Shown here: piece by piece, positions 25,788 through 38,073 of the stretch
How positions within the stretch are numbered: the stretch's first letter is position 1
How the letters are laid out: every line of letters begins with the position of its first letter
Assembly: GCA_024741835.1 (NCBI GenBank)
Contig: JAENRP010000238.1
Location: 1 to 64,000, forward strand
Length of the DNA: 64,000 nucleotides
DNA from: Diplocarpon mali
Lineage: Eukaryota; Ascomycota; Leotiomycetes; Helotiales; Drepanopezizaceae
Direction of reading: 5' to 3'
Program-made: the position numbers and the translations under genes
The notes under the pieces: model-generated
The model's input: only the letters and a program-made list of their open reading frames with translations
Databases searched by the model: none
Told to the model about the DNA's origin: nothing

Positions 25788-25923
25788 GATTAGTAATTTC
25801 AATAGAGGTTGCTATTAATTGATTGTTTTTAATTTAAAGAGATACCTAAGAGTTAGATTAGCGCAAAAGGATAATTGTTATTTTCCTAATTATAGGTCAA
25901 TTAGAGTAAGGTCTAAGTAAGGG

Positions 25924-26118
25924 TATTAAGATAGGTGATATAGCTATTACTCTAATGTATTATCATATAACCCTACTGCTTAATCAGTAGGATATTAATA
26001 TATATATAGCTACAAGGAAGAAAGGGGTAACCTTCCTTCCCTAACTCTTACTAATTTATCGACCATCGACCTCTAGAAGCCTCCTTTACCTACTGCGCCG
26101 ACTCACTTAAGCTTAATA
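25924..26118 (+). repeat. CopC 3' LTR (195 bp)
   Basis: Direct repeat of 19650-19844, preceded by a purine tract (AAGTAAGGG) that fits the plus-strand primer site. Confidence 0.95.
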
Positions 26119-26324
26119 TAAAGCTATTAATTGGACAATTTACTACCTTTTTAGTATACGCTTCCTAGGAATCACTTATAGTCAATTTAATAGATCAAAT
26201 AACCTAAAAGTATCATTAGATGCTTCCTTTGCAAATGATCCAAAGATAAGGCGCTCCTTTTATAGTTTTATTATATTCTTATTTAAAGGAGCAATCGTTT
26301 AAAAGGCCTCAAAGCAACCGATAG
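26119..26324 (+). pseudogene. CopB RNase H, middle segment
   Basis: Joins 19649 after removal of CopC and one TAAAG copy. Reads FLGITYSQFNRSNNLKV, then LDASFANDPKIRR and KGAIV.KASKQPI, a Copia RNase H pattern (DASFA...KASKQ). Stops at the GypA2 insertion. Confidence 0.88.
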
Positions 26325-26569
26325 TATAAAGACCTAAGATAGATAGGTCTCGTGACATATATCACATGATCGACGCAGGACAGTAGGAGGATAAAAGGGC
26401 CATCTTCTATATATAGAGACAGCGCATGTCGCCATAGTACTAAATATACCCCATACTTAGGACTTGTTCCTAATATCTTATCTAAGAGAGCCTACTTATA
26501 GTACTTCCTCCTCTTATTTTTAAGTCTTCCCTTAGGCCTATTCTTATATTATCTCCCTTCAGTTTTATA
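26325..26569 (+). repeat. GypA2 5' LTR (245 bp)
   Basis: Starts TATAAAG and ends TTTTATA (RIP forms of TG...CA ends). AGACCT/AGGTCT inverted repeat at its start. A CTATATATAG box near 26406 is the likely promoter TATA element. Confidence 0.95.
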
Positions 26570-26858
26570 TTAATAACCTACGCAGGGACCAATTTCTTAA
26601 GATTTCTATCCTCATACGACCTTATCGATCTCTTAATTCGCAGATAAGAGACTGGCCTTTTAAAGAATACATCTTTGAAACACTTATAGCATTTTAATCG
26701 ACTCTAAAACCCTTATCCTTAATCGCCTAGTTACTTAAAACTGTCGATTTTTATTTAGCAATTATTAATAACCTTAGATTTTCCCTTTTTAGCTCTACTC
26801 TAAAAACCCCTATTTTCTTCCTTAACTCTGAGATTTTCGGAATTTTCGGCTTCCTAGT
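26570..26858 (+). other. GypA2 leader
   Basis: Sequence after the LTR (TTAATAACCTACGCAGGGAC) should hold the primer-binding site, but I could not match it to a tRNA end. No coding signal before the ATG at 26859. Confidence 0.45.
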
Positions 26859-27242
26859 ATGAAAAGTTTGGTAAACCCTATAATAGTAATCTTAAATAGT
26901 AGTAGTTTTAAGTACTTAAGTAATACCAAGCGCAAACTCCAATTGGAAGTACCTCCTTAAAATCTTCAGAAATCCGAATCCGATAATTCAGCCGCCTTAG
27001 CTTAATAGAACTTTAAAAATTGCCTTAGAATCGTCTCCAAAGACCCCTTTATTCTAAGGACTAATAGGAATTAGCCTAAAGGCTAAAAAGAATCTTAGAT
27101 ATAAACCTTATCTTAAAAATTAGTCCTTAATTAAGTAAACCTTATCTTATTGCAATTAGTCGCAACACTCCTATTAGCTGTTTAGCACCCACTTAAAATC
27201 TCTTGGCAAACTCGGATTAAACTTTTAGTAGAATCCGAAATT

Positions 27243-27269
27243 CCACTCCCAAGCTTGGCCTACGAGTAA
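27243..27269 (+). repeat. 29-bp-class palindrome in GypA2 gag
   Basis: CACTCCCAAG and CCTACGAGT. Sense frame here reads PLPSLAYE, a different phase from most copies. Confidence 0.65.
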
Positions 27270-28251
27270 AAGGATAAAAAGACATCCTTAAACAACTTAA
27301 GACTGCCACTTACTTTTTTAATATTAATACTAGAAAATACTAAAAACAATAACAATTTTAAACTTTTCATTAACCCTTTATTTAAATCTTTTCAAACTTG
27401 TCCTAATTACTTTAAGATTGACTTAGATTCTAAACGTTCTTTAAGCCCTTTTGAATTTCAAAGTACTCCTCTTAACAATCAATCTCGTAATATTAAAGCT
27501 TTCCCTTTGCCTCCTATAGATTCTATTAACCCAGACGGTTAGTATAAAACAATAATAGCCGCATTTAGGGCTATTACTAGTCACTTTCCCCTTCCTAGTT
27601 CCTTTAGTGCTCCTCACTTTATAAGCGCTAATATCACTAATTTCCTTAAGCAATATAAGGAAACTTATTACGATTTTAATATTATATAAAAGGATATGAT
27701 TTCTCGACTTCCTTGCTATTATAATTATATAAGTAAGGATATTATTAAGTCCCTCCTTAAATAGAAAACTCATAATTCATAGGAACTCCTTATTAAGGCC
27801 CTCAAATCTGAATTTTACGAATTTAATAGATAGCAGATTCGCAACACCTTAGCTTTCTTAAAGGAATTTATTCTAATCACTTATACTCCTAAGGAACTTA
27901 AGAACTACTATCGGACTTTTACTTATATATCAAATACCTTAATTAGTCAGAAAATACTTAGCAAAGTTAAAAGAGGCCGCCTTTTCTTACTTAGATTACC
28001 TATTAGACTTCGAAATAAGATCATTAAGCATTTTAGGATCGATAAGCAAGACCTTATAACCTTTGCCTTATTTAAGGAATTCGCAGCCTTTGCTTTAAAA
28101 TCAGATCTTAATAAGAGAACCATTAATGCTATGGAGTAGGAAAAAGCCCCTACTCCCTCTTATACTAAAGATCTCAAGAGCCTGGTCTAAGAATACTTAA
28201 AGGCTTTAGAAGTTATAAAGGAGGCAAAGAAGAACCTAATAATCATACCTT

Positions 28252-28280
28252 TCACTTGCAAGCCCGACCTAAGAGTAAAA
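28252..28280 (+). repeat. 29-bp-class palindrome in GypA2 gag
   Basis: Encodes FTCKPDLRVK in the gag frame. Counterpart of 11235 in GypA1. Confidence 0.8.
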
Positions 28281-30170
28281 TCTAACCCTAGAATTAAGGA
28301 ACTTAAGACCTAATTTGCAAAACTCCAAATCTAAAGCTTAGAAACTAGGATTAATAATCTCTTATAAGAAAAATAGCATATTCCCTAATTTAATAATAGG
28401 TAAAACTCGGCCACTATAAGCCAATATAGTAGTTCCTATTACCAGACTCTTACTTCTTATTATTTGGAATAACCTACTAATATAAAAACTCAATAGTTAA
28501 CTAAAGAAGGAGAAATTAATCCTAATTAGTACTCTACTAATATCAATGCTATAAGGTACTAAGGGAATGGCAATAGAAGACAACTAACCTATAACTTTTA
28601 TAATAATAAAGAACCCAATTGCGCTTTATATAAGTATCGCAACGATTGCCCTCTTTTCCTTTGTTTTATTAACACTAGGGTTATATATATTAATAAGTAT
28701 AGGATGCTTTGCATTAAGGATCCTAAGCCAGAAGCTATCCTTATCAAAAAGCACTAGAATCGCTTATAATTATAGACTATTCAAACGATAATATATAGTA
28801 TAAAATAGGACGAGAATTTAATCGAACGATAGCGTATTATAGATATAAATGCTAAAATTCCAACTTATATATATATAAGTCTAATTAGCAATCTACCTAA
28901 AGGAGTTCTCAAAGACTTAGCTTCTGATCAAATAGCTATAGAAGTTAAAGGCATCTCTATCTTAGGATAGGTTAATAATAATATTTCAGCCGATATTAAT
29001 GCTACTTCTATATTTAAGAACCCTCGGAATTCTCAGCGTCCTTCTAGATCTTCCACTCTATTAATATTAACAAAACTAGCTAAAGTCCAGAAATCAGCGC
29101 GTGCAACTCAGGAATCTCAATATAGAGTCCAAATGCTAAAAGATACTTAATAGTCTGGAACCGCAATAGATAAGGATAAAGCCGATATAGCAGACGAATT
29201 GATTAGAGATATAATAGACAAAGATAGCTCTAAGCTTAAAAATTAAGAAGTTAAAGTTATTACATAGACCCTTAACCTTAAGCAAAAGAGACAGATGTTA
29301 AAATAGGAGAAATTCGTCGATAAATACGCTAGTTCAACCGCAATAGAGAAAGCCGTAAAGAATATCATAGCCTAGCAAATTAACCTTACGTTTAAAGACC
29401 TATTTAGTTTAATTAAACGCTTTGACAAAGTGCTAGGAAAGCATATCCCAGTTGCCTTTAAAGATTTGAATAATAATAAGGAAATGGAAATTATAATATA
29501 AAAGAACTTTAAGAAGCACTTAGCCTTAATTAAATATCTTTAGATTGTAAAAGACAAAGGAACCCAAAGGTATTATAATATTATAGTAATAGCTTTAATA
29601 TCTTAGAATATCAATCGAAATTGTTTAGCAGTTGCAATAAAAAGCCCTATTATTATTTATTCTATAAAAGAATCAGTTAAAGTAAAGGCTCTAATCGATT
29701 ATAGTTTAAAAGTTAATATAATAATTAGAAAAGTGGTAGAAATAGCTCGATTGATAATCGTTAGCAATCGACTCCTTATTTATTCGACTATCTCTAGATC
29801 GAAATACAATTTTAATAAATAGGTAAAAAACGTAAAGGTTAGAGTCAAAGGAATTATTAATTATACTGACTTTTTAATAATAGAGAATTCCTTAAACAAT
29901 ATTCTTTTAAGAATGCCCTTTATTTTAAAATCTTAGCTAATATTTAACTATCCTAGAGATAGGCTTATAAAAGCTAGCCTTTAGAATACAGATCGATCCT
30001 TAAAAGGATAAATAGTTATTATAAGAGATATAGCCGAATTTTAAAATAAGATTTTAAGAAATGATTAGCTAGTATAAGGGCTAGGCTTAATGCTAATAAA
30101 GGAAGGCACTTAGCAAGGAGTTATAGTAAAAGAAAGGTAAGTTTGCCGATTTTGAATAATAGCGATTTAA

Positions 30171-30197
30171 CTTGCAGTCCTGGACTAGGAGTCAAAT
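30171..30197 (+). repeat. 29-bp-class palindrome at pro-pol junction
   Basis: AACTTGCAGTCC and GGACTAGGAGTCAA arms. Counterpart of 9318. Confidence 0.75.
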
Positions 30198-30330
30198 CTG
30201 GAATTTTAAAAAATAGTATAATTAGCATTTTATTAGCTTAACAATTAAGAAAAAAGAAAAATAAGATAGAAAAGAGAGTTTATTTTATAAATTTCGATAA
30301 TTTATCAATCATTTTGAAAAATCTAAAAAC

Positions 30331-30358
30331 CACTTATAGACTAGACCTGCGAGTGAAA
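30331..30358 (+). repeat. 29-bp-class palindrome at pro-pol junction
   Basis: CACTTATAG and CTGCGAGTG arms. Counterpart of 9157. 160 bases after the previous copy. Confidence 0.75.
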
Positions 30359-32295
30359 AATAATAAAATTATTAATAATATTTCTATTTACGCACTTTAA
30401 ATTAACAACTTAGAAAATCTTTTATTTATTTTTAAAAAGGAAAATTCGGACCATTTTATAGGATTTGATAAAAAAGGAAAGAAGTAGAGAAGTATAGTAC
30501 TAGCTAATATTCAAACTATATATAAAAGCAAGGCCAATAAAGTACAACTAGTAGATTAAGGAATCTCTAATGGCTCAAAGCCTAAAGGACTAAACGATTA
30601 GTTTAAACAAAACGAGAAGCTTCGACCTCTAAAGCCGAGTGGCAAATTCAATAAGTTTATTATAGGCAGATTTTCTAATAAACCCATCGGATATCGGCTA
30701 ATAAAAGAACGTTTTAATATACTAAAAATTAAAGATGACTTAATAGAATAAAAACGCAAACTACTTTATAAAATCTTAACAAATCGAAAGGACGCCTTAG
30801 CTTTTAATTAGACAGAACTTAGCCAGATTTGAAAAGAGGTTATACCTTATATTAAGATTAAGACAATACCTTATAAAGCCTAGCAAGAGAAAACATTCAA
30901 GGTCCTTAAAGCTCTTTAAGAAAAGGTAATCGAAATATTAAAGGATAGGCTAAAGCAAGGAGTTCTCAAGTTCTATAATAGCCCTTATAAGAATAAATGG
31001 TTTCTAATTACTAAGAAAGAGAAGGGAACTTACAGACTAATAATAGCAGTAGTAGAGATAAACCGAGTAACTGTTAAGGATACTAATATTCCTCTAAATA
31101 TAGATAAGTTCTTAAATAAATTCGTAGGATTAACCCGCAGCTCTCTTATTAACTTCTTCTTTAAATACAACCAATTTATTCTTAATATTAAATTAAGAGA
31201 TATAATAGCAATTCAAACCCCTCTTAAGCTACTTTAGATAATAAGATTACCTTAAAGGGCTATAAATTCAATCGCTCAATTTATCTAAGTAATCTATAAG
31301 ATATTAGTAAATTGCATACTTAATATTACGCTCCCTTATATAGATGATATAAGAGTAAAAGGATTAAGATCATTCTATAACTATAAAGAAGTTCTTCTTA
31401 GTATATAACGATTTATAATAAAATACATTTAGAACCTAGACTAGGTGCTTATACAATTCGAAAGGGCAAAAGCAACAGTTGGTCCGAAGTCATAATACTA
31501 TCTTTTATCGATGGAAATTATTAGTTTTATTACTAATTCTAATAGCTAAAGTCCTTAAAGGGCTAAAGTACTTAAAATCGATAAATAGAAGAGGTATAAT
31601 AATATGGCAGAAGCTCGCGCGTTTATTAGCATTATAGTATACTATCGCATTTAAATCAAGGATTTTGCTAAAAAGGCAGCGCCTATTTATACCTTATTTT
31701 AAAAAGGGGCTAAGTTTCAGTAGGAGGAACTTTAAATAGAGGCTATGAAATAACTAAAGCAAGCGTTGCTTAAAGCGCTATATCTGATTAAAATAGACTA
31801 TAGAGCCGACGCTAGGCCAATAATACTAATAGTTAACGTAAGCTTAATCAAATAGGGTGCCGTCCTTTAATAAGCTAATAGCTAATAGAAAAGATATCTA
31901 GCTCACTTTAAAAGTAGTCTTTAAAATCTAATAAAGACAAAGTATAATACTATTAAACAGGAATGTAAAAAAGCCTTAAAAGCAATGAAAAAGATAAGAA
32001 GCGACCTCTATAGCACTTACTTCATCCTTGAAACTAATGCTAAAGTGCTAGTAGAATAACTAAATAGAGCTATAAGCGACCTACCTAAAGCCTTACTAAC
32101 GAAATGGATTACTTAAATAAGACTAATAGACTTTGAAGTCAAACATATTCCAAGAATAAAAAATACTACTGCAGACGGCCTTTTAAAAAGAACTCGGCCC
32201 TACCCCTTTGATTTAATTAAAGAAGACGAAATAGATATTAATAAGTAGGTAGAAAACGAAGTTAGTTATCTATTAATATATCGCCTTAAAGGGAC

Positions 32296-32324
32296 TCGAC
32301 TCGCGAGCCCAGCCCGCGAGTCAA
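32296..32324 (+). repeat. 29-bp-class palindrome in GypA2 pol, near-perfect
   Basis: Arms GACTCGCG and CGCGAGTC are exact. It lies between RNase H and integrase and reads RLASPARESN in the pol frame. Best preserved copy in the window. Confidence 0.9.
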
Positions 32325-33730
32325 ATGAGAGAATTTTATCACCTAACTACTTAAGTGACTCTAAAGAAATCGCGAAGTTTTTAATTACACTTAAACGACT
32401 AAAGACAATTGCTTTTAAGGATTTTCAGAAATTCAAAGCTAAAGCTTTAATTTATCTAATATAAGGAAGACGATTATTCAAAAGGAGCGATAACTCATTC
32501 CTTATATAACTCTGCTTAAATAACGAAAAACTAAGGGCCAAGGCTATCTAAGATATTTATAAGGAAACTGGCCACTAAAGAGCTAAGTCCACTTACTACC
32601 AACTCTCGAGAAAATTCTTTTAAAAAGGCTCTTTTAAGGACTGCAAAGCTTTTATAAAGAGTTGCATCCCCTATTAGAAACGAAAACCTAGTTATAAGGA
32701 AAATCCCTTATTCCTAACCTAGCCATTGGGCCTTTTCTATAAAGTCAGCCTCAATATTACACAAGTACTAACTACTAAGAATAGGATAATATATTTTATT
32801 CTAGCAAAGGAAGACCTATTAGGATGGCCTAAAGGACGACCTTTAAGATCTACTAACTTTAAATCTATTATAAAGTTCCTTTAAGAAGACATAGTCTATT
32901 GCTATAGACTTTTTAGCAGATTAACTATTAATAAAGGCCTTAAAAACAAAGGAGTAGTTAAAGCTTTCTTATAAAAATATAGTATCAAACGGGTTCAAAT
33001 CTTAGCGTATAACTCGAAAGCTAATAGAGTAGTAGAACGAGGATACTATGATATTCTTAATAGTCTATCCAAAGTTACTCGCAGAGGATTCAAGGATTAG
33101 ATAAAACGCTTTTATAAAATACTCTTTACTTATCAAACGATAATCCATAAACCGACTAGAGTTATACTATTCTTCCTTATCTATAGTAGAGAGGCATAGC
33201 TCCCTCTTAAATCCCAATGGCCTATTTAGAGATTATTCGACTATAGTCAAATTCGGAACCGTTCCGATTTGCTTGCAATAAGATGCCGATAACTTAAGCT
33301 CTAAGATATAGATATAAAGGAAATCATTCTACAAAAGAAACGATATTAGGAAAAAGCTAAGGAAGCGTAGGCTGCTTCTAAAGTACTTAAAACGCACCCT
33401 ATTCGAAAAGATAATCTCGTCCTAGTTTATAATATTATAAAAAGTATTAATATATCCGCAAATACTAAACTTAACTATTAATAGCTTAGTCTATTTAAGG
33501 TTAAGTCTAAGTAGGAAGAAAAGGGATACTATTCTCTTTAGGAACTTAATAGAGTTAATATCAAAGGAACCTTTGCAGCCAATCGACTAAAGCGCTTTTA
33601 TTAACGCAACTAGACCTTATTCCCTTTAAAAGACAAATCAGAAATTAATATAACCTCCGAATCTTTTATAAGAACCAATAGCGATATAAGCAATTTTAAA
33701 CCCTTAGATAAAGACTAAGATTTTTCTAAT

Positions 33731-33757
33731 TTAACCCGTAAGCCAGTCCTATAGATA
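33731..33757 (+). repeat. 29-bp-class palindrome at GypA2 pol end
   Basis: Encodes LTRKPVLQI in the pol frame (Q from a TAG). Counterpart of 5755. Confidence 0.7.
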
Positions 33758-33840
33758 AAGAATATTAAAATACCTAATTAATCGCAACCCTAAGTCATCA
33801 TTCCTAAAATATCCGAAGAACGCAAGCAGGAATACTAAAC

Positions 33841-34151
33841 GATTTCCTAGCCTATTAATTGTCTTACCTTCCTCTAATCCTTATTTTTACATTTTCAGCA
33901 AGGTCGCCTCCTTTATTATTTAAGATATAGATCTTTTAAGATCACCTTAAATTCTTACCTACTCTAACTTATTTTACATTCTTAATATTAGCCTTTAATT
34001 ATAATATTCCTATTACTTTCCTTAAATAATAAATAAAAAAGTCCAATTTCCTTAATATATATATAGCAAACCTATTACAGCTTATATGCCCTTTTAATTC
34101 TTATACCCTATTAAACTCTCTTATTCATACTCCCCATCTTTTACAAGCAAT
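33841..34151 (+). other. GypA2 spacer between pol and ORF A
   Basis: About 310 bases without a clear frame. TATATATATAG near 34053 and a C/T-rich run just before the ORF A ATG could be a promoter and start region; this is inference. Confidence 0.4.
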
Positions 34152-34994
34152 ATGCCTTTAAAGAACTTATAAATGGTTTTGTCTACTGCAACAAGGGATA
34201 AACAAGCACTAGTTATAAACTTCTCTTAAGACAGTAGAGCCATTATATCATTAGAGAGCTTTAAATCGACCTACGCAGCCTTAGGAGATATAGAGTAATA
34301 AAAACTCCTTTTAGCTTACGCGAATGCCATTAGCAACCTTTCAACCTAAGTGGCCCTTGGAATTCTCCAATTTAACAACTTCTTAATTAAAGAATTAAGA
34401 CTAAAGGGAATCTTTAAAAAGGAATTCTTAGCTGACGTAGATTAATATATAACCTTGGCTAATACTTTTAAAATAGACTAAGATAAAAGGGAAGAATCTA
34501 TTCGATAACTAGATAATTTAGCCACTAATAAAAGAGGACTCCTATTTCATTTACGTTTCTTAATAAATATTGATTCTAATAATAGAAGGCGAATATTATT
34601 AAAAATTCTTAAGGAAAACACTCCTATAGCCAAAGCTATTTAAATTCTCAATTTCTTTATCATTTAAGAAGGAGTAGCAAAATTCTAAAGCAATCGAATT
34701 CGCAATTGCAGATTTATAGGCCTATCTAATATAGTACTTATAGTAGCTAATAGAGTTATAAAAAGATCAAATTAGACTATAGATATTACCCTACCTAATA
34801 GCATTATTATTAATATACTAAGGCTTTGCGCTTCTACTTATAGGTTACTTATTTTAAAAGAAAACTGGACTCTTATACTAGAGTTTAAATGAGATTTCTT
34901 TAATAATAAAGAAGAGAATTAGTTATTTATAGTCAAGCCTGCCTTAAAATTCGCCTCTTAGCCTAAAGATATAATAAGCGCTAAACTATATAAT

Positions 34995-35023
34995 TTAACT
35001 TACAGTCCTAGACTAAGAGTTAG
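34995..35023 (+). repeat. 29-bp-class palindrome in ORF A, codon 281
   Basis: Encodes LTYSPRLRVR. Same site as 38914 in ORF B (codon 280). Confidence 0.75.
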
Positions 35024-36381
35024 AAATAAGAATTTTAAAACTAGACCTAACCTACCTCTTACTGAAATAATTTTAAAAACCGCTGCCGAACAAACTGCTT
35101 AAACGCTTAGCGCAGCCTCTTTAGAATTTTCAGAATCTTTAAAAGACTCTCCTTTAGCTAAATGATTAATTTTAGCTCAACCTTTAAAAAGGATAGATCG
35201 TTTAATAGCTACCTTAGCTGATTTGCAATTTAAAACTAAAGGATTGCGCGCTCGCTTAAACTCCTTCCTTAACAACTTAAAGGAGCTAGTTCTTGACTTC
35301 TTTATATCTATATGCAACCGATTTAGAAATGATAATATAAAGGAAGACCCTATTCCTCTTACTCTAAAGACAATTAAGAGAGCCATTAGACAAATTCAAT
35401 AGCTTATCCTAAATAAGTTCGCCCTTATAGATATTATTCAATTCTTTAATAATTGCAAAAGTCAAGAACCTAATCTTTCAAATGCTAAGCGGGACTATTT
35501 TATCTTATAAGAAAGAGAACGCGAAGAGGAATCTATTGATTAGGATATTTATAATTATAATAATATGCCTCAATCGGTCATTCTTAACTTTAAACTTAGA
35601 GAATAATATAATATTCAAGTGTCTTCTATAATGAAAACTCGCTTTCGACAGTATCTTCCTAGCGCAAGAATCAAAGGAAGAAGACTTTGCGACCTTTATA
35701 TTTACTCTCTTTCGATTTACTATAGTCTTAATTATAAAGGATTTAATATTAACGAAATTATTAAATACCTTAAACTTCTTTATATAGTAGAAAATGTTAA
35801 TCTTTTTCTAATCTACCTTAATAATCAATTCTTTATCTCTTTAAAGATACGCAAATCCAACCTATTAATAATAGAGGCATCTTTAAGTGCTGCAAAATTC
35901 AAGGCTGATCCTAAAGCCTTAAAGGCGTTAGAGCCGATTGAATAGGATAATTCCTTCTTATTAATATTGCTAAATAATAAACAGCAGGAGGAAATAAAGG
36001 AAGAAGGGTCAATTGTAATACCTGAACCCTTCGGATGCCGCTTCCTAACCGACAATTTTACTATTAATAATAGTGCTTTTATAAGTACATTCCTCTCTAT
36101 TATAAGATAAGAAGCAGAGATATATCTTTATCACTTTCGCCTTATGAATAGCGCGACCTTTATACCTTCTTATTTTCTTTATAATATAATATTCAATCTT
36201 ACTTAATAAGTCCTTTAAATATACTATAGACTCTACCTCTTAATTATAATAGTAAGAAGTAGAGGAACCTATCAGCTTATAGCCTACCCTGAACCTCTTT
36301 AATTAATTAGCCTTAGTCTTTATAATTAAGTCGTTTTAATAAAGAGAGATATAAGTACTACTAATAAAGAAATTCCGATTT

Positions 36382-36409
36382 TCACTTGCGGTCCTGGCCT
36401 ATGAGTCAA
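36382..36409 (+). repeat. 29-bp-class palindrome in ORF A, codon 743
   Basis: Encodes FTCGPGL.VNF (TGA at the dot). Same site as 40330 in ORF B (codon 752). Confidence 0.8.
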
Positions 36410-37265
36410 TTTTATTAAAAAGCAAGTCTTAGATTATTAGATCCTACTAATTAGATAAGGGCTAGCTTTTAAAAGCCTTAATAAATAGGTCGGCTCTTAG
36501 TCAAATGTGAAACTCACTCTATCTATAAAGAAGATAAGTCGATAGACTTCTTAAGCACTTAGTTTAAAATCTTAACTAGCTCAAATGATCGTAAAATTAA
36601 AGCAAAAGGAGATCTTACGACCTATTACTAATAATAGCAATCTAATTATAGTAATAATAAAATAGAGATACCTTTTTAAAATGCTTTTAAACAATCCTTA
36701 TAAGACTAGTGGTTTTATAGCCTTTTATAATAACTATATAGCTATTTATAATAAGAATACCTTAGAAAATGAGACTCAAATCTCCGACCTTATCTTTTCA
36801 ATCTTTGCTTTAAAGTAACCTTTAGTACTTCGATAGATTAATATAAGTAGGACTACTACACCTTTTAAGGCAGCTTTTCATCTTAAGAACTGCAGTAGCC
36901 TCTTTAAAGCTATTATTAGTCGATACTCTTAAATAGATCTATCGGTTATAATCGAAGTATAAGAGTTGTTTCTTCTTAATAAAGACGAATTGAAAATCCA
37001 CCTTATAAAATATAATCAGAAGCTCTTTAACACCCTTATTAAGGCCTAGATAAACGTTACAAATACTAAGTCGCTTCTTTATAGACTCAAGTCTTAAGGA
37101 TAATATAATAAAGTAAATGCTATCTAAAAGCCTAATATACTAATTGATAAAGGCATTATTATAAGAAAATTCGGAAAAGAGATAAACTGAGACGCTAGTA
37201 TAGTATTAGACCTTGATTTAGGAACTAATCCCCTGTTTTTACCCTTAAGTTCAAAAACGCTAAGA

Positions 37266-37292
37266 CTGACTCGCGAGCCTGGCCTACGAGTA
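37266..37292 (+). repeat. 29-bp-class palindrome in ORF A, codon 1038
   Basis: Encodes LTREPGLRVR. Same site as 41153 in ORF B (codon 1026). Confidence 0.82.
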
Positions 37293-37469
37293 AGGTTGGA
37301 CTCAGCTAGCTTAAGCCTATAAGAAGGTTCAAATGAACCTTAGTCACCAAATCTAAGGGTACTAATAGAAGATCCTTTAAGAGAGGTCCTTAAAGCTAAG
37401 AAATCGCCGAGAAATAAGAACTAACGCAAGAGAAGAAGACTCCGAAGTGATAATAGAACTGATAATTGA

Positions 37470-38073
37470 GTTGATTCGATTTAGAGAATCATAGTCTACT
37501 TCCCTTTTGAAAACCATTTAGAGAAATTGCAAATTAAATATTGAATTTTTTTAAGATTATCTACTTTCTATATACCTATACCTCTTTATTCTCTATTTAT
37601 TATTCTATTCTATATATATTCTTTACTCTACTTTATTCTTTATATAATCTACCCTTTGATTATTTCCTTTATATACAACTTTCTAACGCTTACCTTTGAA
37701 ATGTTATCCTCACCTTTGAAGAATTATCATTCACCAATTATAAGTCCTTATATGCGTTATACCCCACTTTTATTCCCACTTCCAAGCTTATTATGCCCAC
37801 TTTTCCTTTATATACTAGCGCGATTCCAAACTCTATAAATAAGCCTCTCTCTATACGACGATTTTACTTTTTTACTTTCTCTATAACCCTACTAAACCTA
37901 TAATACTAGCACTACTACTATTGTCTTTCTATTATCAATCTTTTCTAGTATAGGCCTTCTATATTATTAATCTTTCTTAAATAATCATCTCTTCATTTAG
38001 AGCTACCCCTTTTGCCGACTAATTCATTATAGTACTACTAAGCTCAAATAAGAAAGCCATACCTAAGAAGAAT
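37470..38073 (+). other. GypA2 spacer between ORF A and ORF B
   Basis: About 600 T-rich bases. A short hydrophobic open frame at 37656-37838 is not fully kept in GypA1, so it is not called as a gene. The reading frame of ORF B may extend some codons upstream of 38074. Confidence 0.4.
37834..37841 (+). promoter_or_regulatory. Candidate internal TATA box before ORF B
   Basis: TATAAATA, about 230 bases before the ORF B start and kept in GypA1. May drive ORF B apart from the LTR. Weak evidence in AT-rich DNA. Confidence 0.25.

Larger units (their letters stand above)
19650..26118 (+). mobile_element. CopC: complete Ty1/Copia retrotransposon
   Basis: 6,469 bases with two 195-base LTRs. The target duplication TAAAG is exact (19645-19649 and 26119-26123). 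Removing the element joins CopB RNase H in frame (EYLK then AINWTIYYLF). Order: LTR, primer site, leader with short repeats, gag, solo-LTR insertion, protease, palindrome array, integrase-RT-RNase H, three palindromes, LTR. RIP has inactivated it. Confidence 0.93.
26859..30130 (+). pseudogene. GypA2 gag-protease
   Basis: Frame of about 1,090 codons from ATG 26859 (MKSLVNP...), stops nearly all TAA/TAG. Gag core with FPLPPIDSINPDG near 27500 and LKQYKETYYDF near 27650; a palindrome-encoded peptide FTCKPDLRVK at 28251; a Cys-rich patch CALYKYRNDC near 28620; protease motif ALIDYSLKVNII near 29688 (ALIDSG-type, altered) and LLRMPFILK near 29910. The C-terminal boundary is approximate. Pol lies in a different frame (-1 relative), so a frameshift or separate start was probably used. 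Confidence 0.8.
30131..30430 (+). other. GypA2 pro-pol junction
   Basis: Low-complexity A-rich stretch with two palindromes where the coding frame changes from gag-pro to pol. Exact ends of the two frames are not clear. Confidence 0.45.
30431..33840 (+). pseudogene. GypA2 pol: RT, RNase H, integrase
   Basis: Frame with Gln-type stops. RT: YNSPYKNKWFLITKK near 30975 and YIDD box near 31337 (YIDDIRVKG). RNase H: TNAKVLVEQLNRA near 32035 and the LTKWITQIRLIDFEVKHIPR region near 32100. Integrase: zinc region near 32460-32680; core with LAKEDLLGWPKGRPL near 32800; VVERGYYDIL near 33025 keeps the catalytic Glu, while VSLNIT near 32745 and LTINKG near 32925 suggest Asp-to-Asn losses. Domain order RT-RH-IN is Ty3/Gypsy. 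Ends near 33840. Confidence 0.85.
34152..37469 (+). pseudogene. GypA2 ORF A, large accessory protein of unknown function
   Basis: ATG 34152 to TGA 37467-37469, 1,105 codons, one frame with nearly all internal stops TAA/TAG from Gln; 35619-35945 is still open. Features: STYAALGDIEQQ near codon 41; IAKAIQILNFFI near codon 155; AAKFKADPKALKAL near codon 580; YLYHFRLMNSATFIPSYFLYN near codons 650-675; IAYPEPLQLISL near codon 710; a basic end (RKRRRLRSDN). These landmarks recur in order in ORF B. No enzyme motif, signal peptide or membrane segment recognised. Three palindromes are in frame (codons 281, 743, 1038). It sits where env-like genes sit in other Gypsy elements, but nothing env-like is visible. 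Confidence 0.75.

Noticed and set aside
27441..27773. 110-codon minus-strand open frame
   Set aside because: Antisense shadow of GypA2 gag.
35177..35386. 69-codon minus-strand open frame
   Set aside because: Antisense shadow of ORF A.
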